From the NCBI GenBank assembly GCA_017562135.1, contig QEYB01000098.1, forward strand, positions 293,104 through 357,103: a stretch of 64,000 bases of DNA. Reading direction: 5' to 3'. Below, in pieces: positions 12,935 through 25,451 of the stretch; position 1 is the first letter of the stretch; the number at the start of each line of letters is the position of its first letter. Below the pieces are notes generated by a model. It was not told the DNA's origin, did no database searches, and saw only the letters and a program-made list of their open reading frames with translations. The translations under genes and the position numbers were made by a program. Source of the stretch: Dipylidium caninum. Its lineage: Eukaryota; Platyhelminthes; Cestoda; Cyclophyllidea; Dipylidiidae.

Positions 12935-13830
12935 CCGTGTGGCAATTCTTAATGGTGGCAAATTTCAATCTCCCCACTGATTAAAACAAATAACTTTCAA
13001 CAGCAAACCGTAAGCAAAACAAACATATTCACTTGTAAAATAAGACAATTAGGTTTAAAGTGTGCAATATTTTCGCAAAAGCTAATGCAAAAACAACGTT
13101 TGAGTAAAAATAACGACGTTAATATAAGACTAAATATGGGTGTAAGCCATTTCACTGGAACATTGAGAGATTTCCAACCCCTGTGAGTAATCCTACTGTT
13201 GGACTAAGATGAATTAATGAGTTGATTATTATATTGGGATTGCTATACCTGGCGCAGTGTTATAAATCCAAACTGAGTCGAATGTAATAGCTGATGGAGG
13301 GGATTGATCGCCTTTCAAACTCATAACTTTTAAGCACCGATACAATAACTATCAATCGCAGATAAACTACTTCAACGTATGCACGCTTTTGGGATTTCCT
13401 CTCAGCTGAATCGAACAGCCGCAAACCCACACCCTCGTAGTTTTGAGTAAAATTTTCCAATGTCATAATCGCGATTTGTATTTCCTTAAATCTTACGAAT
13501 ATTTCCCCTGATATACACTTTGAAGGCGCCAATTACCACTCCAATCTGGTTTAAAAGGCACAAATGTGTACAGCGTTATCGTTGACGTTAGCAATCTTTT
13601 GCGTGTAGCAATCCCCCTAGATCTCCATTTTCTTTTGATCATGGTAGCAAATATATCAGTCATTAAATCAAGGGAGATAGTCTTTAACGCTCTTCTTTGA
13701 CTTGCTGCTGCGAAAATTATACATGGGTTTTTATTTACTTTTTCTCTGATTTGATCTGCTAATTAACGAACCGCTCAGCCGTGTACATAGCCCGCAATTC
13801 GTCATCACCTGGGTCACTCCGACCGTCGAT
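12935..13830. promoter_or_regulatory. Shared divergent upstream region of hnRNP and TECR
   Basis: About 0.9 kb separates the hnRNP start (minus) from the TECR start (plus), so both promoters must lie here. No TATA box or other element can be assigned with confidence. A minus-strand ORF at 13260-13532 shows no recognisable motif. Confidence 0.45.
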
Positions 13831-16763
13831 ATGTTAGCTGTATGGCTATTTGTCAAAAATAGTTTTTACTTAGGTCTCCGTCATTCATTTTTCCTCCGAA
13901 AAAGTCCTTTTAACACTGAACAATGTGCCATCTAGCACAACTGTTAAGGACTTAAAGGAAAGACTTTCATCTACTAGTAGTTTTCACCCTTTTTAACGTA
14001 GTCTGTAGGTAACAAGTACAAGTTTAATCGAATTTCCCTTCGACTTGAACCTCGTAAGTTCAATCTGTTACCGATTGCTCATTCCTTTGTCGTGCATGAT
14101 GCAGCAACTTCGGATACGGCATAGGATATCATTTACATTCTCCGATAGATTGTTGGTTACTCCTAACATCGGTTTCCGAATATGAACACTCTTAGCGCGA
14201 AATAATTTATTAAAATTTATGTATAATTAGGTGGTTTTCACTGATATCTCAGCTGGTAGAATGTTATGTACGTTAATTTATTTTCATTCCTTATTGAAAA
14301 CAGATGAAGCATTTGTGCGCTTTATTTTCTTTTTACCTTTTTGAGACGGGAAAATCCTTGCCAACATGTTTCGGCTCAATGAAATTGAAGGAGCTGATGA
14401 TGGGTCAGAAGTTCATCTTTTCTATAAAGATCTCGGCCCGCAAGTGGGGTGGGACACGGTATTCTATTTAGAGTATGCTGGACCGTTAATAATCTATCTT
14501 ATGATCTGGGCGATGCGTCGTCCCGGCTACTCACTGATCTTCCCGAAGTCGGTGCACGCCGGATTTGCAGTTCAGCATCTTGCTGGCCTCTGCTACGTTG
14601 GTCACTTTGCCAAGCGCTTATTTGAGACGCATTTCGTCCATCGCTTCTCACACGCCACAATGCCCCTGGCTAGCCTATTTCGAAATTGTCTTTATTACTG
14701 GCTCTTCGCTTTCTTTATAGCCTACTTCACCACTCATCCCCTCTACTCGCCACCCTGTGAGTTCGAATTAATCGGGTATTTTGCTTTCTCAAGTGATAAT
14801 ACATGTAGTAAAGCTTTTGAAATTTTAAGGAGTAGGTAAAAAGAAAATCATAAAGTATTATGCGCGTTGATATTTTGTCCGTTTTCCTGGATTGCTAGCA
14901 ATTTTGGTCTTTGACTAGATTAAGCAATTTTTATTACTATATCGATACTCTTCGAACAGATTTTGTTTTCAATTGATACACGAATATGAGTTATTTAGGA
15001 AACAACCCACTGGTGTATAGTCTACACGACTGACTACCTGACTGACAACCACTCTTCGATTAGTGTGACGTAGGATTGGCTCACGCTTTTGGCCTCTTTA
15101 TGGAATAAGGCGTTTTCAAAGGATTAAATCAGTTTTATTTAACCTTTTAGCCTTTGGATGGCCTCAAGTTTACGCTGGATTAGCTCTCTTTTTGGTGGGT
15201 TATTGAAAAATGGTATAATACTTTTGTTTTATAAACTGAGTGATATGCATCTTAACGCATTGAATACTCCACTAATAACCTTTTTTTAAATTGTTTGAGC
15301 ACTTGGAACCTTCTTGTGGGACTGTCTGAAATGGTTCCGCTATTGAGTACGGGGTTATATAATCTTATTCTGTAGGCGAATTAGTGTTGATATTTTTGGA
15401 ACATCTGAGTCAAGTTAAGACTTACTTTGATAAGTCCTTTGAAAGGAGTTCTTGTAAGCCTCATTAAGCGCCAAATGTTATGTTATAGTAATGTTATATT
15501 AATAACGTAAGTCTTTAAATGATTGATAATCTTTTCGAACTTTATTGCAAAAGAAAGGCTAAAACTCATGAATTTATACCGATGGTTTCAAGGCTGATCC
15601 CCAATAGTATGAAAATTCGAAGTAAGCTTTTTAGGGTCAGCATTATGCATGCCACTGATGAATCAAGTGGGCTGACTTGTTCCCAATCACTAATATTTGC
15701 TCGCTCCTTTGGCTGCATAACTTGTATTCACACATGGGCATATAGTTTGAATCCTGCCTAATACTGCCCTTAGAGTGATACTAGTTAAAATAATCTTTAC
15801 ATATGATTACTTTTTTATTGATGCATTTGGTAAATTCCGGGTCACTTGGGTAATGTTGCGAGTCCCAATCTTATTTACGCACTAGTGGCAGTTGGATAAC
15901 TGCCTATCATTTGCTTTAGGGTTCCTTAATCTTGAAAACATTTCGTCCATGAAACTGACTTAATCGTATCTATATGAGGCTTACTTTTTTACTCCGTTAT
16001 TCCTGGCGATCTGAGTGTCCACTATTTGAGGATATTGTTCGATTTGTCTTTATTTTGGACACTGTGAAATTGTAATAACCATAACAACAATTGAGGATAC
16101 TAGTCATGGGTTCCCATTTTTAGCTTGGTGAATTTGGAAATTTCTGTTGTCATATTGCTCTCCGCAATCTGCGACCGGCGGGGACAGCAGTGCGTCAGAT
16201 GCCTCGTCCCGTGCCCTCTTCCCCTTTAACCTTTCTCTTCAGCTACGTTGCATGTCCAAACTATACCTACGAGACCTTGAGCTGGATCGGATTCAGTATA
16301 ATGACTCAAACTTTACCAGGTTCTCTAATGAAGGCTTTTTCACTGCTGATATTTAAGCTTAGTTTCATAGGGGTTTTTCAGAATTGTCTTTATTTTTTGT
16401 AAAAAAGTGTCTGTTAACGTAGAAAGTTGATGTCTAACGTGCCTTATCGAATTAATGTTTTTTGCGGGCTCTTTGAACCACGTGTGGACTTACTTTCACT
16501 CCGTGGCCAAGCAAGCTCGCTAAAGGAAAACGGGTCCCTTTCAATTAATATGGATCTGTACACGCAGTTTGTCATTTTATGTTCTTATTATATAAGCTAC
16601 TTTTGGTCTAGTGGTGTATGGCTTTCTGCTTATAGCGGCAATGTTTACGGTGTTGGGCTTTTTGACAATGGCTCAATGGGCTCGGAGCAAGCTGCGCAAT
16701 TATCGCAAGGAATTTGACTCCTGTCCTAGAAGACTTAAAGCAATTGTACCTTTCGTTTATTAG
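13831..16763 (+). CDS. TECR: Very-long-chain trans-2-enoyl-CoA reductase
   Basis: Catalyses the last, NADPH-dependent step of very-long-chain fatty acid elongation in the ER membrane. Exons: 13831-13839, 13874-13976, 14009-14053, 14346-14756, 15151-15194, 16124-16319 and 16636-16763. They give 311 residues, against 308 in human. The N-terminal ubiquitin-like region includes [14 protein letters not shown] and SLRLEPHGK. The steroid-reductase-like membrane domain has [35 protein letters not shown], the HPLYSPPSFG junction, [18 protein letters not shown] and MTQTLP. The tail contains NYRKEF. The match is collinear with TECR throughout. The first coding exon has only three codons, and its 34 nt intron is the least certain part. 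The second donor could also be three bases later. Introns rise from 34 and 32 nt to 929 nt. Confidence 0.93.
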
Positions 16764-17708
16764 CGTGACTTGCTGCTTTCCAATTGTTGTTGCTACGCAG
16801 CACAAAACTTTATTGATGTTTATTCTTAATTACTTATACGGTGAGCTCTTGAGCGGACTTGATACTCGGTGGTTTTTTGTCGTTCAAGCCATACCGTGAC
16901 TGAGTTTCTACATTGAAGTGCGGCAGAGGAGCGCAGGATTCGGGGAGTGGGCTTTGTCGTGAAGTAAAATGGAAACCCGACCCGAGCGTGCCTAATCGTA
17001 CTGTCAGGTGGATGATATGGGTTCATTTTAGATGGACGGAAGGGGTCGAAAAGATTAAAACTTCGGTGGACTAAGGCACGCTCAACACTTTAAAATCGGT
17101 GTTGCAGTCTTGGTTGTATGGCTATGGGCGTTACGTCGATGACTACGGACGTTAAAGGGTCGCAAGGTTGTCAAAAGTGGAGGCGCGTGTAGTGGTCTTA
17201 CCAACCGGTGGATTTTGGGCCTTCAGTATACCTTTTCCTTGATTCCGCGAAACAGTCACCCCCGACACAAGGGAAGAAGTGCACTTGAGTGGCGTAGACT
17301 GCTCTCAAGAATTATGTGAACTGTTGTAGTGCAAATTAGTCTATTGCAAATGTGTTTCTGATAAGGATCTAAGGTGGGTTATTACCGTCAAGCATTTACG
17401 AAATTGTGGGATGAAACAAGGTTAAGTAACTGGTGGTATTAGGAGGAGGCAATATGACAGTTCACCGACAAGTCTCTCATGAGATTTCACAGCGCACATA
17501 TAGCAGTAATTTATTCACCTCTTTTAAATTGTGCAATTAACTAAACCTTAGTAGATGAATGAAAACGGTATCACAATATACTTAGAGTCTTCAGAAGTAA
17601 GAGAAAGTGCTCGGTGCCTTAACAATGCTTGTTCAACACGGCTTTATCGTCAAGGCTACATTTGTTAAAGAGGTTTTGTTTCTGGTCTACTTGAGAGCAC
17701 GGAAACGG
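16764..17708. other. Intergenic between TECR and tRNase Z
   Basis: Holds the 3' flank of TECR and the upstream region of the tRNase Z gene, both on the plus strand. The frame upstream of the tRNase Z ATG is open from 17607, so a longer N-terminus is possible. Nothing else is supported. Confidence 0.4.
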
Positions 17709-18805
17709 ATGAGTTGGGGTTATCCGATCGATAATTTTTACGTTTATGGATGGTCAATTTCGGGTAATGAAACTGCAATTGGTGTTAAAACACGACGGAT
17801 GTTGTTCATGTTTGATGTTGGTATTGTGCCTAGTTGGTCGGTAAATGCCAAACACGTGTTTATCAGGTGAGTACTTCTAGTTGCATTGTTATTTTGACTC
17901 AGCCATGGACATATCGATCATATTGGGGCTATTTGTCAACATATGAGAAAACGAACGTTAAAAGGCCTCCCTCCTGCCGTGTATTACCTGCTGCCCCATT
18001 TGATTGAACCCGTCAGGTCTCTTTGCTATACATATTCGCAATTGCACGGCGAAGATATGGATTTGGCTCGTCCACACCTGATGGAAGTGCTTCCAGGTTC
18101 ACCAATAAGGGTAGCAAGTGTTTTCTACATGTTTGCTGATGCAATACCTACCAATGCATTTAGATAAATAATAAATGGGTTGTAGAAAGTTTTCCGACAA
18201 ATCACGTTGTTCAAAGTCAAGGTTATATTCTGTACCACAAAGATTATGGAACGGGCGAGTATTTACCGGAAATAGCATATACGGGTAGGTAGATTTCTTG
18301 CGTATGCTCTGTTTAATTAAAAAAAATGGGTCTAGGTGACACAAGATTTTCTATATATACGGAACCCGCACATCGGGATCTGTTACGCGTAAGGCTTTTG
18401 ATAACTGAAGCTACATATCTGGAGGACAATTTTCGAATGAAAAAGAATGCCGAAAAATATGGCCACATATGCATCGATGAGTACGCTACTCACTCATCAC
18501 TTTTTCGGGTGAGTTGATACTAGTCTTCCTTGTTTGTTTAGACATAATATTTACATAGGCTACTCTTAACATTTATCCCATGCCATATGTTGAGCTTTAC
18601 CGAGACGAAGATTCGCCTTTTTCAAATATAGGACGTGGCCGCGCTCTTTCTCGTTCACTTCTCTGACCGGTATAGTGTATCGGCCATTCAAGACCGAGTT
18701 TACGATTATCTTCCGCCGGAACTGAGAAATAAAGTATTTTGTTCCTTAACCGCAAAGAAGGCAAATTCAATGGATCATAGCGCACCTCCACAACAACTGT
18801 GTTGA
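17709..18805 (+). CDS. Short-form tRNase Z (ribonuclease Z), metallo-beta-lactamase fold
   Basis: tRNase Z cuts tRNA precursors 3' of the discriminator base before CCA addition. Exons: 17709-17866, 17903-18117, 18186-18284, 18336-18508 and 18632-18805, giving 272 residues. The zinc motif HGHIDH is at about residues 54-59. Later metal-site elements are NHVVQSQGY, the AYTGDT aspartate, ITEATYLED, YGHI and LVHFSDRY. N-terminal GWSISGNETAIG and FDVGIVP match the plant TRZ1/TRZ2 group (about 280 residues) better than the longer animal ELAC1 (363 residues). An in-frame upstream ATG at 17607 would add 34 residues; I prefer 17709 because that start fits the family length. The exon 3 donor/acceptor choice is set by the NHVVQSQGY frame. 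Confidence 0.88.
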
Positions 18806-19315
18806 TAAGGTGTTAATTTGGAGTATTTATGGCCATTTTGCTGATTAGATTCACGTTAATTTCTTTTACATAATTATGCAGCACTTTCTGCGGGGTATAT
18901 GTAAAAATGCAAGTTGGTCTTTTACGATTTCCGCGAAAATACAATACAAAAAATCCTGGAAACGCATAAGACCAAGAGGAACGACAACAAATCTACACAT
19001 ATCCAAGAAAAGTTGCACGGAAATGGCTGTCGGTGAATAGCTTGTCTCATGCATTTAGGTAACCACTATGGAGACCATTTCGTTCTTCATCTGTGAGGCC
19101 ATAGATGCTAAATTTTAGTTTCACCTGTGAAATTCGAGTTAATTAAGTCGGGGCGTACCTGCGGCGGAAAGAATTGAGAGCGTTTATCGAGGGAGCATCA
19201 GGAGAAATGTGATTATGCCTGTTTTATTATTATGATAAAAAGAGGTTGTAGATTCATAATAAGTAAACAGTTGGGAATTTAAAGTTAAAATAACTGGGAA
19301 AGACGCAATACTTAC
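18806..19315. other. Gap between tRNase Z 3' end and the last FN3 exon
   Basis: About 0.5 kb with no recognisable exon. If the minus-strand FN3 gene ends here, its final exon must be short. Reading straight through the last FN3 donor gives a stop at 19254. Confidence 0.4.
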
Positions 19316-22300
19316 CGTCAATGAGTGTCCGCACTTCGGGTACATGCGATGGAGCACTATATCCGTTCGGAGAGAAGCACCAAGATCGCACAGTAGCCGC
19401 GTAGACCGTATTTCCTACGAGTCCCTTCACCTCACATCGAGTCGAGTAACAGTCCATCTCCTCCTCCTCCTCCTCCTCCTTCTTCTTTATCTCCTCTCCG
19501 CTTCCTGGCTCACTTACTGCACGAACGGTGAGCTCATACCTGCCAATCGGACCATTGTTGGGCGGGGCACTCCAGCCCACCTCGAAGCCGCTGGCTGTAA
19601 TGCTCGTGACAGTCGGCGTTGTGGGTGCTTCAGCCACCAGAAACATACAACCAGGCACATTAGGCAACAGGAGGCAGGACGGCATTTGCTCAGTCCTACG
19701 CTTTCGTCATATCTACACGATCCAATGCCAGCCAACGAAACAAACATCCATCCAATCGTTTTGCAATAGATTCCAACAACTGCTGAGAGAATCAACAATT
19801 CAGCATTAGAAGCTACGATGAGGTAAGTGGAGAGATGGACAATTAACAATGAATTCAAATTAGGAGAAATCAGACCCCTTCAAAGAGGGCCTACTCGCTC
19901 ACCACCAGGCAATGTTCGCGTGACCGTCTCCGTCGACGCCTCACCACATGATTCATCCACTTCCACAGCACTTGGCAGACAGGGCACCACTCTCAGGCTG
20001 TACTGCGTGCAACCCGAAAGACCGTCAACTGTGCACGCGATCGGCTGTATTCTGGGTGGTAAACGAGCGGCTTTGCACGAAGTAGGAGAGCGACCTTCTA
20101 TCCACGTCCTCGCTATTCCGCCGAATGGCCACCCCAACACTTCCTTCACTTCCGTTAATACTCGGAGTACCTGAGAAGGCTTCTGCAAAAGTACAGGCCA
20201 TTTGCTGACACTAGTCTCTCATGCATCCCTCAGCCCATCTCACGAAGGGACAGTGGCCTACTGTTTGGCTTCGTCCATCCTGAGGTCGCTTCAGCCTCAC
20301 TGCAGATTACTTCTGTGCCCGTAACGAAACACGACTTGACAGAGATGTTGTATTGGGTAGCCGCTCTGAGATTTCCCATCATGCACTCCAGACGCTCGTT
20401 CCTCCTTAGTGTGCATTGGGAATCGTCCAAGTGAACTTCAAAGTACTGAAGCGCTCCTATGGCGGAAGGCTTTTCCAAGATCACAGCCAAGGCGGTGGCG
20501 ACTCTCCCCTCACCAACGTTGATTTGGGGCCTTGTCAGAAAATATAGGATGGTCTCATAAGATGGCAGCACAGACTGCAGGCTTCTCTCTATTCCACAAT
20601 GTGGTAACATATCACAGCCATCTCGTTTCATAATATCAAGCCAAATTAAGTCTGTTCAACCAACTCGTCGCAACGGTCTTGGGCCTAGTAGTTATTCCTT
20701 CGACTCGAGGTCAAAGTGATCACAAGGTGGGTAAGGAGGGTGTTGCAAAGAAAAAATGAAAATTGAGATAAAGAACACAAAGCAGAACTTGATCTGCACC
20801 TAAGTGGGAAGGCACTTCCTAGAAGGTAGAGCTTACCTCGCTAAAAACTGCTCTCAACAAGACGAAACGTGGTCATCAAAAGAAGGAGAGACTTCTCTCC
20901 CAACGACAAATCACCTAGTGGTCTCGTCCAACCGCTCCTTCGCAGACTTGATCCCACTCTTGCGAATTGTCCACCCAACCACGAGGTCACCTTTACGGTG
21001 TATTTGGTGGCAGGAGAGAGGTTTTCCACAATACAGCTTTGCGGTCCCTCCACCCGCATGAGGCGACAGGACGGGGAAACATCGTCATCCACGCTCACCG
21101 TGTAATGATCAACACCAGTTGAATCGACAGCTGGCTCGAAGGTCACCTTCAGCGACGTCGATGAATACGGCCGAATGTGAGCAGCGGATGGAGCTGAAAC
21201 AGACAACGACAGTAGGACTATTTGCGCTGCAACGCTCACCAAGTCTAATGTCAGCCTCCACATTCGACTGCTGGCTACAACTGCTCTGCGCTCCACCCAC
21301 CCACCCATTGGGAGCATTACTACGCATGCCACACGGACACAGAACTGTCTATAGCCCTTCTCTACATGCAGACATCACCCCCACGCACACACACGTAAGT
21401 CATTTGTGCCTAGCCTCACTCTCTTCAGTAAATCGCTACACTGTCAAATCTCCTTTCGTTACGTCCTTACAGTACCATTTTGCTTCAGGTTAAGGCATAG
21501 GCGTCAGTGCACGGAGTGACGGACAACTTGCCATTTGGGGTGGTCACGGAAAGCAGCGGCGCAGATTTCTCACTGCAAATTTCCGTTTTCGTGGAAGTAT
21601 TAAAGCAGACGACAAGAGAAACATTGTACACTACACCGGGTGAAAGTCCTCTAGCGCTGCATTCTTGGCTCGTCCCATCACAAAGGCAGAGGCGCGAGGA
21701 CCCCTCCACAATTTCGTAAACGAAGCTGTCATTCGCCTTGAGGAAAGGCTCGAAGTTCCAAGTTAGACTAGTATTTTCACGACGACCAAGTGTGGGCTTT
21801 TCTGGCGCTAAAATATGTGTTAGTTTACAAATAAGAGTCCATTCGAAGAGAACAATAAGTAACACGACAAAGCCCCATTCCTCAGAGGTTGCGCGAATGA
21901 ACGCCTTCTTCACTGACTTCATGGTGGACTGCATAGAAAGAAGTGTTAAGAGAAGACTTCCGTCGCAGAGCCAATGGCAACAAAATGCCTAGAGGCAGAA
22001 TACACACTGACAAAATGGTTAAGGGGGCGTTTACTTGGTGGCCGCGTCCATCCTCGTCCCTGGATATTCGATCCCACCCTGCTGAAGCGTCCGCCAAGCC
22101 ACGAGGTCGCGTTCACAGTGTACTCAGTGTGCGGGGAAAGATGGTCTATGACACAACTTGGCGAAGGTAACGAACTCTCGAATTCGCACCACAAGTCACC
22201 TTCTTCGCTTATACTCGCTGTATATCGATGTATGCCAGTGGTGTCTGTAGGTGCCACCATTGTTACCTCGAGTGATTTTGAAGAGCGCGTTTTAATCTCC

Positions 22301-22869
22301 ACTTTGGATGGAGCTAAGAGACATGCAGGAAGACAAGTGGTTAGGCACGCTCGCTATCAACTCCAAATCACCTTGTCTGCCATTCCTTCCTCCAATAAGT
22401 AGTTGAGTACCACGGTTAACGCTGACTGCGGTTTAGCCACCAAGCCATGCATAAACCACGCAAATTCCCTTTCTGCGTTGGTATCAGGTGGCATGCGACA
22501 CTTCTTTATCTAACAACACTATTCCCCTTCAGCAATGAAGGGACCGAAAATGCCCAATATCTGACTTACTCTAACCGTACTCATTAACTTTCCGTTTGGA
22601 CTTACCGTTTGGTAGGGTAGGAGTAGACATTACCCCTGACTGAGAAATGCGATCGCCAGCGGACGACCAAGCAACCAGCACAATATCGTACACAGTCCCT
22701 GGTGTAAGACCTTCCGCTGTGCACCACTTCGTTGAACCATCACACGTAGCAAGCTCAGTAGTTGCGTCCATAATTCTATACTCCAAAGCATCTTCTCCTG
22801 CTGCCACAGGCACATACTCCCATGTGATACTGTTATTCGTACGACTTTTCAACATTGGCTTCTCGAGTG
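19316..22869 (-). CDS. Array of seven fibronectin type III modules, extracellular protein, incomplete
   Basis: In transcript order the modules are 22869-22606, 22313-22035, 21807-21532, 21193-20915, about 20544-20262, about 20175-19912 and 19627-19316. Five have clean bounds, and each of these is one phase-1 exon starting Ala-(Pro/Leu) and ending at (P)NG or GWTRP. Modules 1 and 3 are alike (SxTWxxxP, CDGxxxxC, GLxPGxVYxxxLV). Modules 2 and 4 share SWLGG(R/Q)F(S/A)RVGS and GWTRP, so the pair looks tandemly duplicated. Module 5 has the ATQYNISVKSC and GWTKPN version. Module 6 appears frame-broken near 20,075. Module 7 carries a poly-Glu insert. No signal peptide, membrane helix or enzymatic domain was found on either side, so the gene is truncated, mis-bounded or a secreted protein. 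Homology to receptor-phosphatase ectodomains is inferred from the neighbouring gene. Confidence 0.75.
19457..19481. repeat. In-frame (GAG)n trinucleotide repeat in an FN3 exon
   Basis: A CTC/GAG run of about 25 bp in FN3 module 7 encodes consecutive Glu residues after a Lys cluster. It falls between predicted strands of the FN3 fold, so it should lengthen a loop. Confidence 0.85.
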
Positions 22870-25451
22870 CTAAAGGGGAAGAAGATGGTTTGCCATCAAC
22901 GCTCACTAGTTCACGAGGCCTCGCACTCCGCTCCACTCACTCAGACACTCTATCCATTAGTGTGGTCAACGGGGACATTATGGAGAGGTGTTCAGCCTCA
23001 TCTCAACACACCAACTGATTAACTCGAAAATTCGCCTAAACGGCATAAAACAAGTGCCACTATGCTCCGTCGATTCGCAGGTGTCCATTCACAGGGAATC
23101 TTCACTCTCAATGCAAGTTAGGCAAATCATCACAACACAACATGCCAATTACGTAGGTCAACATACATAATTAAGCACTTAATGGGGAAATCTCGTTTCG
23201 ATATTGACTTTGCTTACTCTGCAGTGTTGAGGTCTCTCGAAGAAGGAAGACTACAAGGAAACGGACAATTAATGGTCCCTTCAATGGAAGTTGACAATAA
23301 GAAAAATTAACAGATGAATTGTGTCGATCCGGGGTCCGCATATTGCACTTGTTCTTCTGCATCGCAAAGAACGCGATGTAGGTAACATAACCATGTGGCC
23401 CTCAAGGATATACATATCAGTAAAAACAATGCACATATAAGATTTACCTTAAAGGCTAATCAAACATTTATCAGCAACCCCAAGCCTGTGTATGGCACTT
23501 AGCACCCGAATGAAGCAAACGCATAATTCCTCGGACAAGTCAGATGTCAGCATGTTTAAGGAGGCTTAGAGAAAGCGTCCAAAATCCTTCCGACCCTCTT
23601 AAACCCAAAGTTTGTATTCCAAACTTATTTAAGTACAAGAGGAAACTAGGGATTCATAGAGGGCGGAAATATAGCCACCAAAATACTGAATATTGACTAA
23701 AAACAGTTTTGTAGGTTAGGAATTGTTTTTGTGTCGGCGAAAAGTATCCACAAGACACCAAACTATGAGGTACATTACGACGAAAGGGTTAAAAGGTTTG
23801 TGGTTCGAGTGGTATAGACTTCAACAGCCTCTGTGAAAAGGGATTTGTGAAGCAAATAACTAACAGTAAAATACCACTTTGCAACTTAGTACTATGCCAA
23901 ATTCGCAAAGTGCTTAGCTGGATAGGTGAAGGTATACATCCAAGCATCGTAAGGCAAAAGCCATCCAGCCCATCGCGCCCACGACCGCTAACGGCAAATG
24001 CTTTAGCCTTTCGCTATATATACCGCTTCAAGGTCTTGAAAAGTAAATAACATGACAAGTTAAAACAAAGAAGAGAAGACAATTCATGTGGCATAGCTAT
24101 AAATATTGAGAATAAGCTCATAACATGACAATATGCAAATAGTTAAGCGGATATAAATGCACGCCTCTATGCTCCTAGCGACTGATATGTAAGCACGTGA
24201 GGATGCAATCAACTTTTAGAAATACTTGTAACCCGCGTAGAATATTGATAGCCTATCGGCAAGGTGCATAAATACAAGTTAGAGCCGAGGTGAATCATGT
24301 TCTTTAGTCAGAAACGCCTAACCCCTTACTTCTCAAATGTGATGCTTTGACGCATACAAAGATTTTCTTGTTGTGTCCACAGCTCAATCCGCCATTTCCT
24401 GCCAAGTATACTCGATTTCGGCCAAATATTGCCTCTACCAGATCTCCAACAATACGCAGCATTGTGTGCTTCCTTTTGTCACATCGAATGCGAGATCGCC
24501 ATCTCCGACCAACACGCACAGCTGCACGCGTCCCAACTTCCCTCCATCCACACGTTGATGGCGAAGCGCATTTCACGCAATCATGCACACTGCAAGTGGC
24601 AAGGAGACTACTTCGATCATGTTCCTACTTTTTCACTGTACTCATTCCAACTAGAGCAAGTGCGACTTCTATCAACAATGCGACGCCAAACCGAAGATTT
24701 CGGACGCGAGGGATCATGGTTAGTAATCCCATCACGCTTACGAACACCGAGATCGGAATCGACATCTGCCTCCTACCGAAAACACTTTATCCTAAACCTG
24801 GCACAAATCCAACACTAATGCCATCCGACAAGATCACTGCACTGCACCACCAGCACTGGTGACTCCCAAGCTGCTCTCAATTCTCCACAGGTGGCACGAC
24901 TCGAGGGATAACACGCGTCATCAGGCTCCTGCGTAATCCACACACGGCTGCCTCTCATCCCGAATTGGCTCCGCTCCCAAATCTCCTCCATCCCGTAAGA
25001 ACGATCATCGCTCTATCAAATGCTTAAATATGGGAGTGGAGAAAGAAGGGCTAACCCCTTCATTCCCCGCCCTCACCCCTCTTGACTACAAAAAATATTC
25101 AAAAAACAGTACAAAGTCGGTTAACAAGAGAGGGGAACCAAGGCAGTAGTCACGGTGCTGACAGTCATCGGCCGGACAATGGGAGAGTCATGGAGTAGAA
25201 GTTGAGGAGTGGGAGGTCGTCTCGTCGTCTCCAGGATGTTCACCTATTCACACAATGTCTAATGTGCAATAAACGGAGGTATTCTAATGCGTGAATAGAC
25301 TTTAGCATGCAGGAGTCGAGTCTGAACCTTGCGGAAAGCCACATGATAGCAGCGGAACTAGCTCAAGTCGACTTCACCAGGGTATTCGCACGAATGGTAG
25401 CAACACCAAAGTTGAAATTGATGCGAGGCATTTAGACAGTGCAGTTATCAA
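22870..25451. other. Unassigned part of the left arm
   Basis: No exon could be assigned. Overlapping open frames at 24304-24588 (minus) and 24347-24862 (plus) have no recognisable motif. The same stretch is mirrored at about 59.3-60.0 kb with frames broken by indels. Confidence 0.4.
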
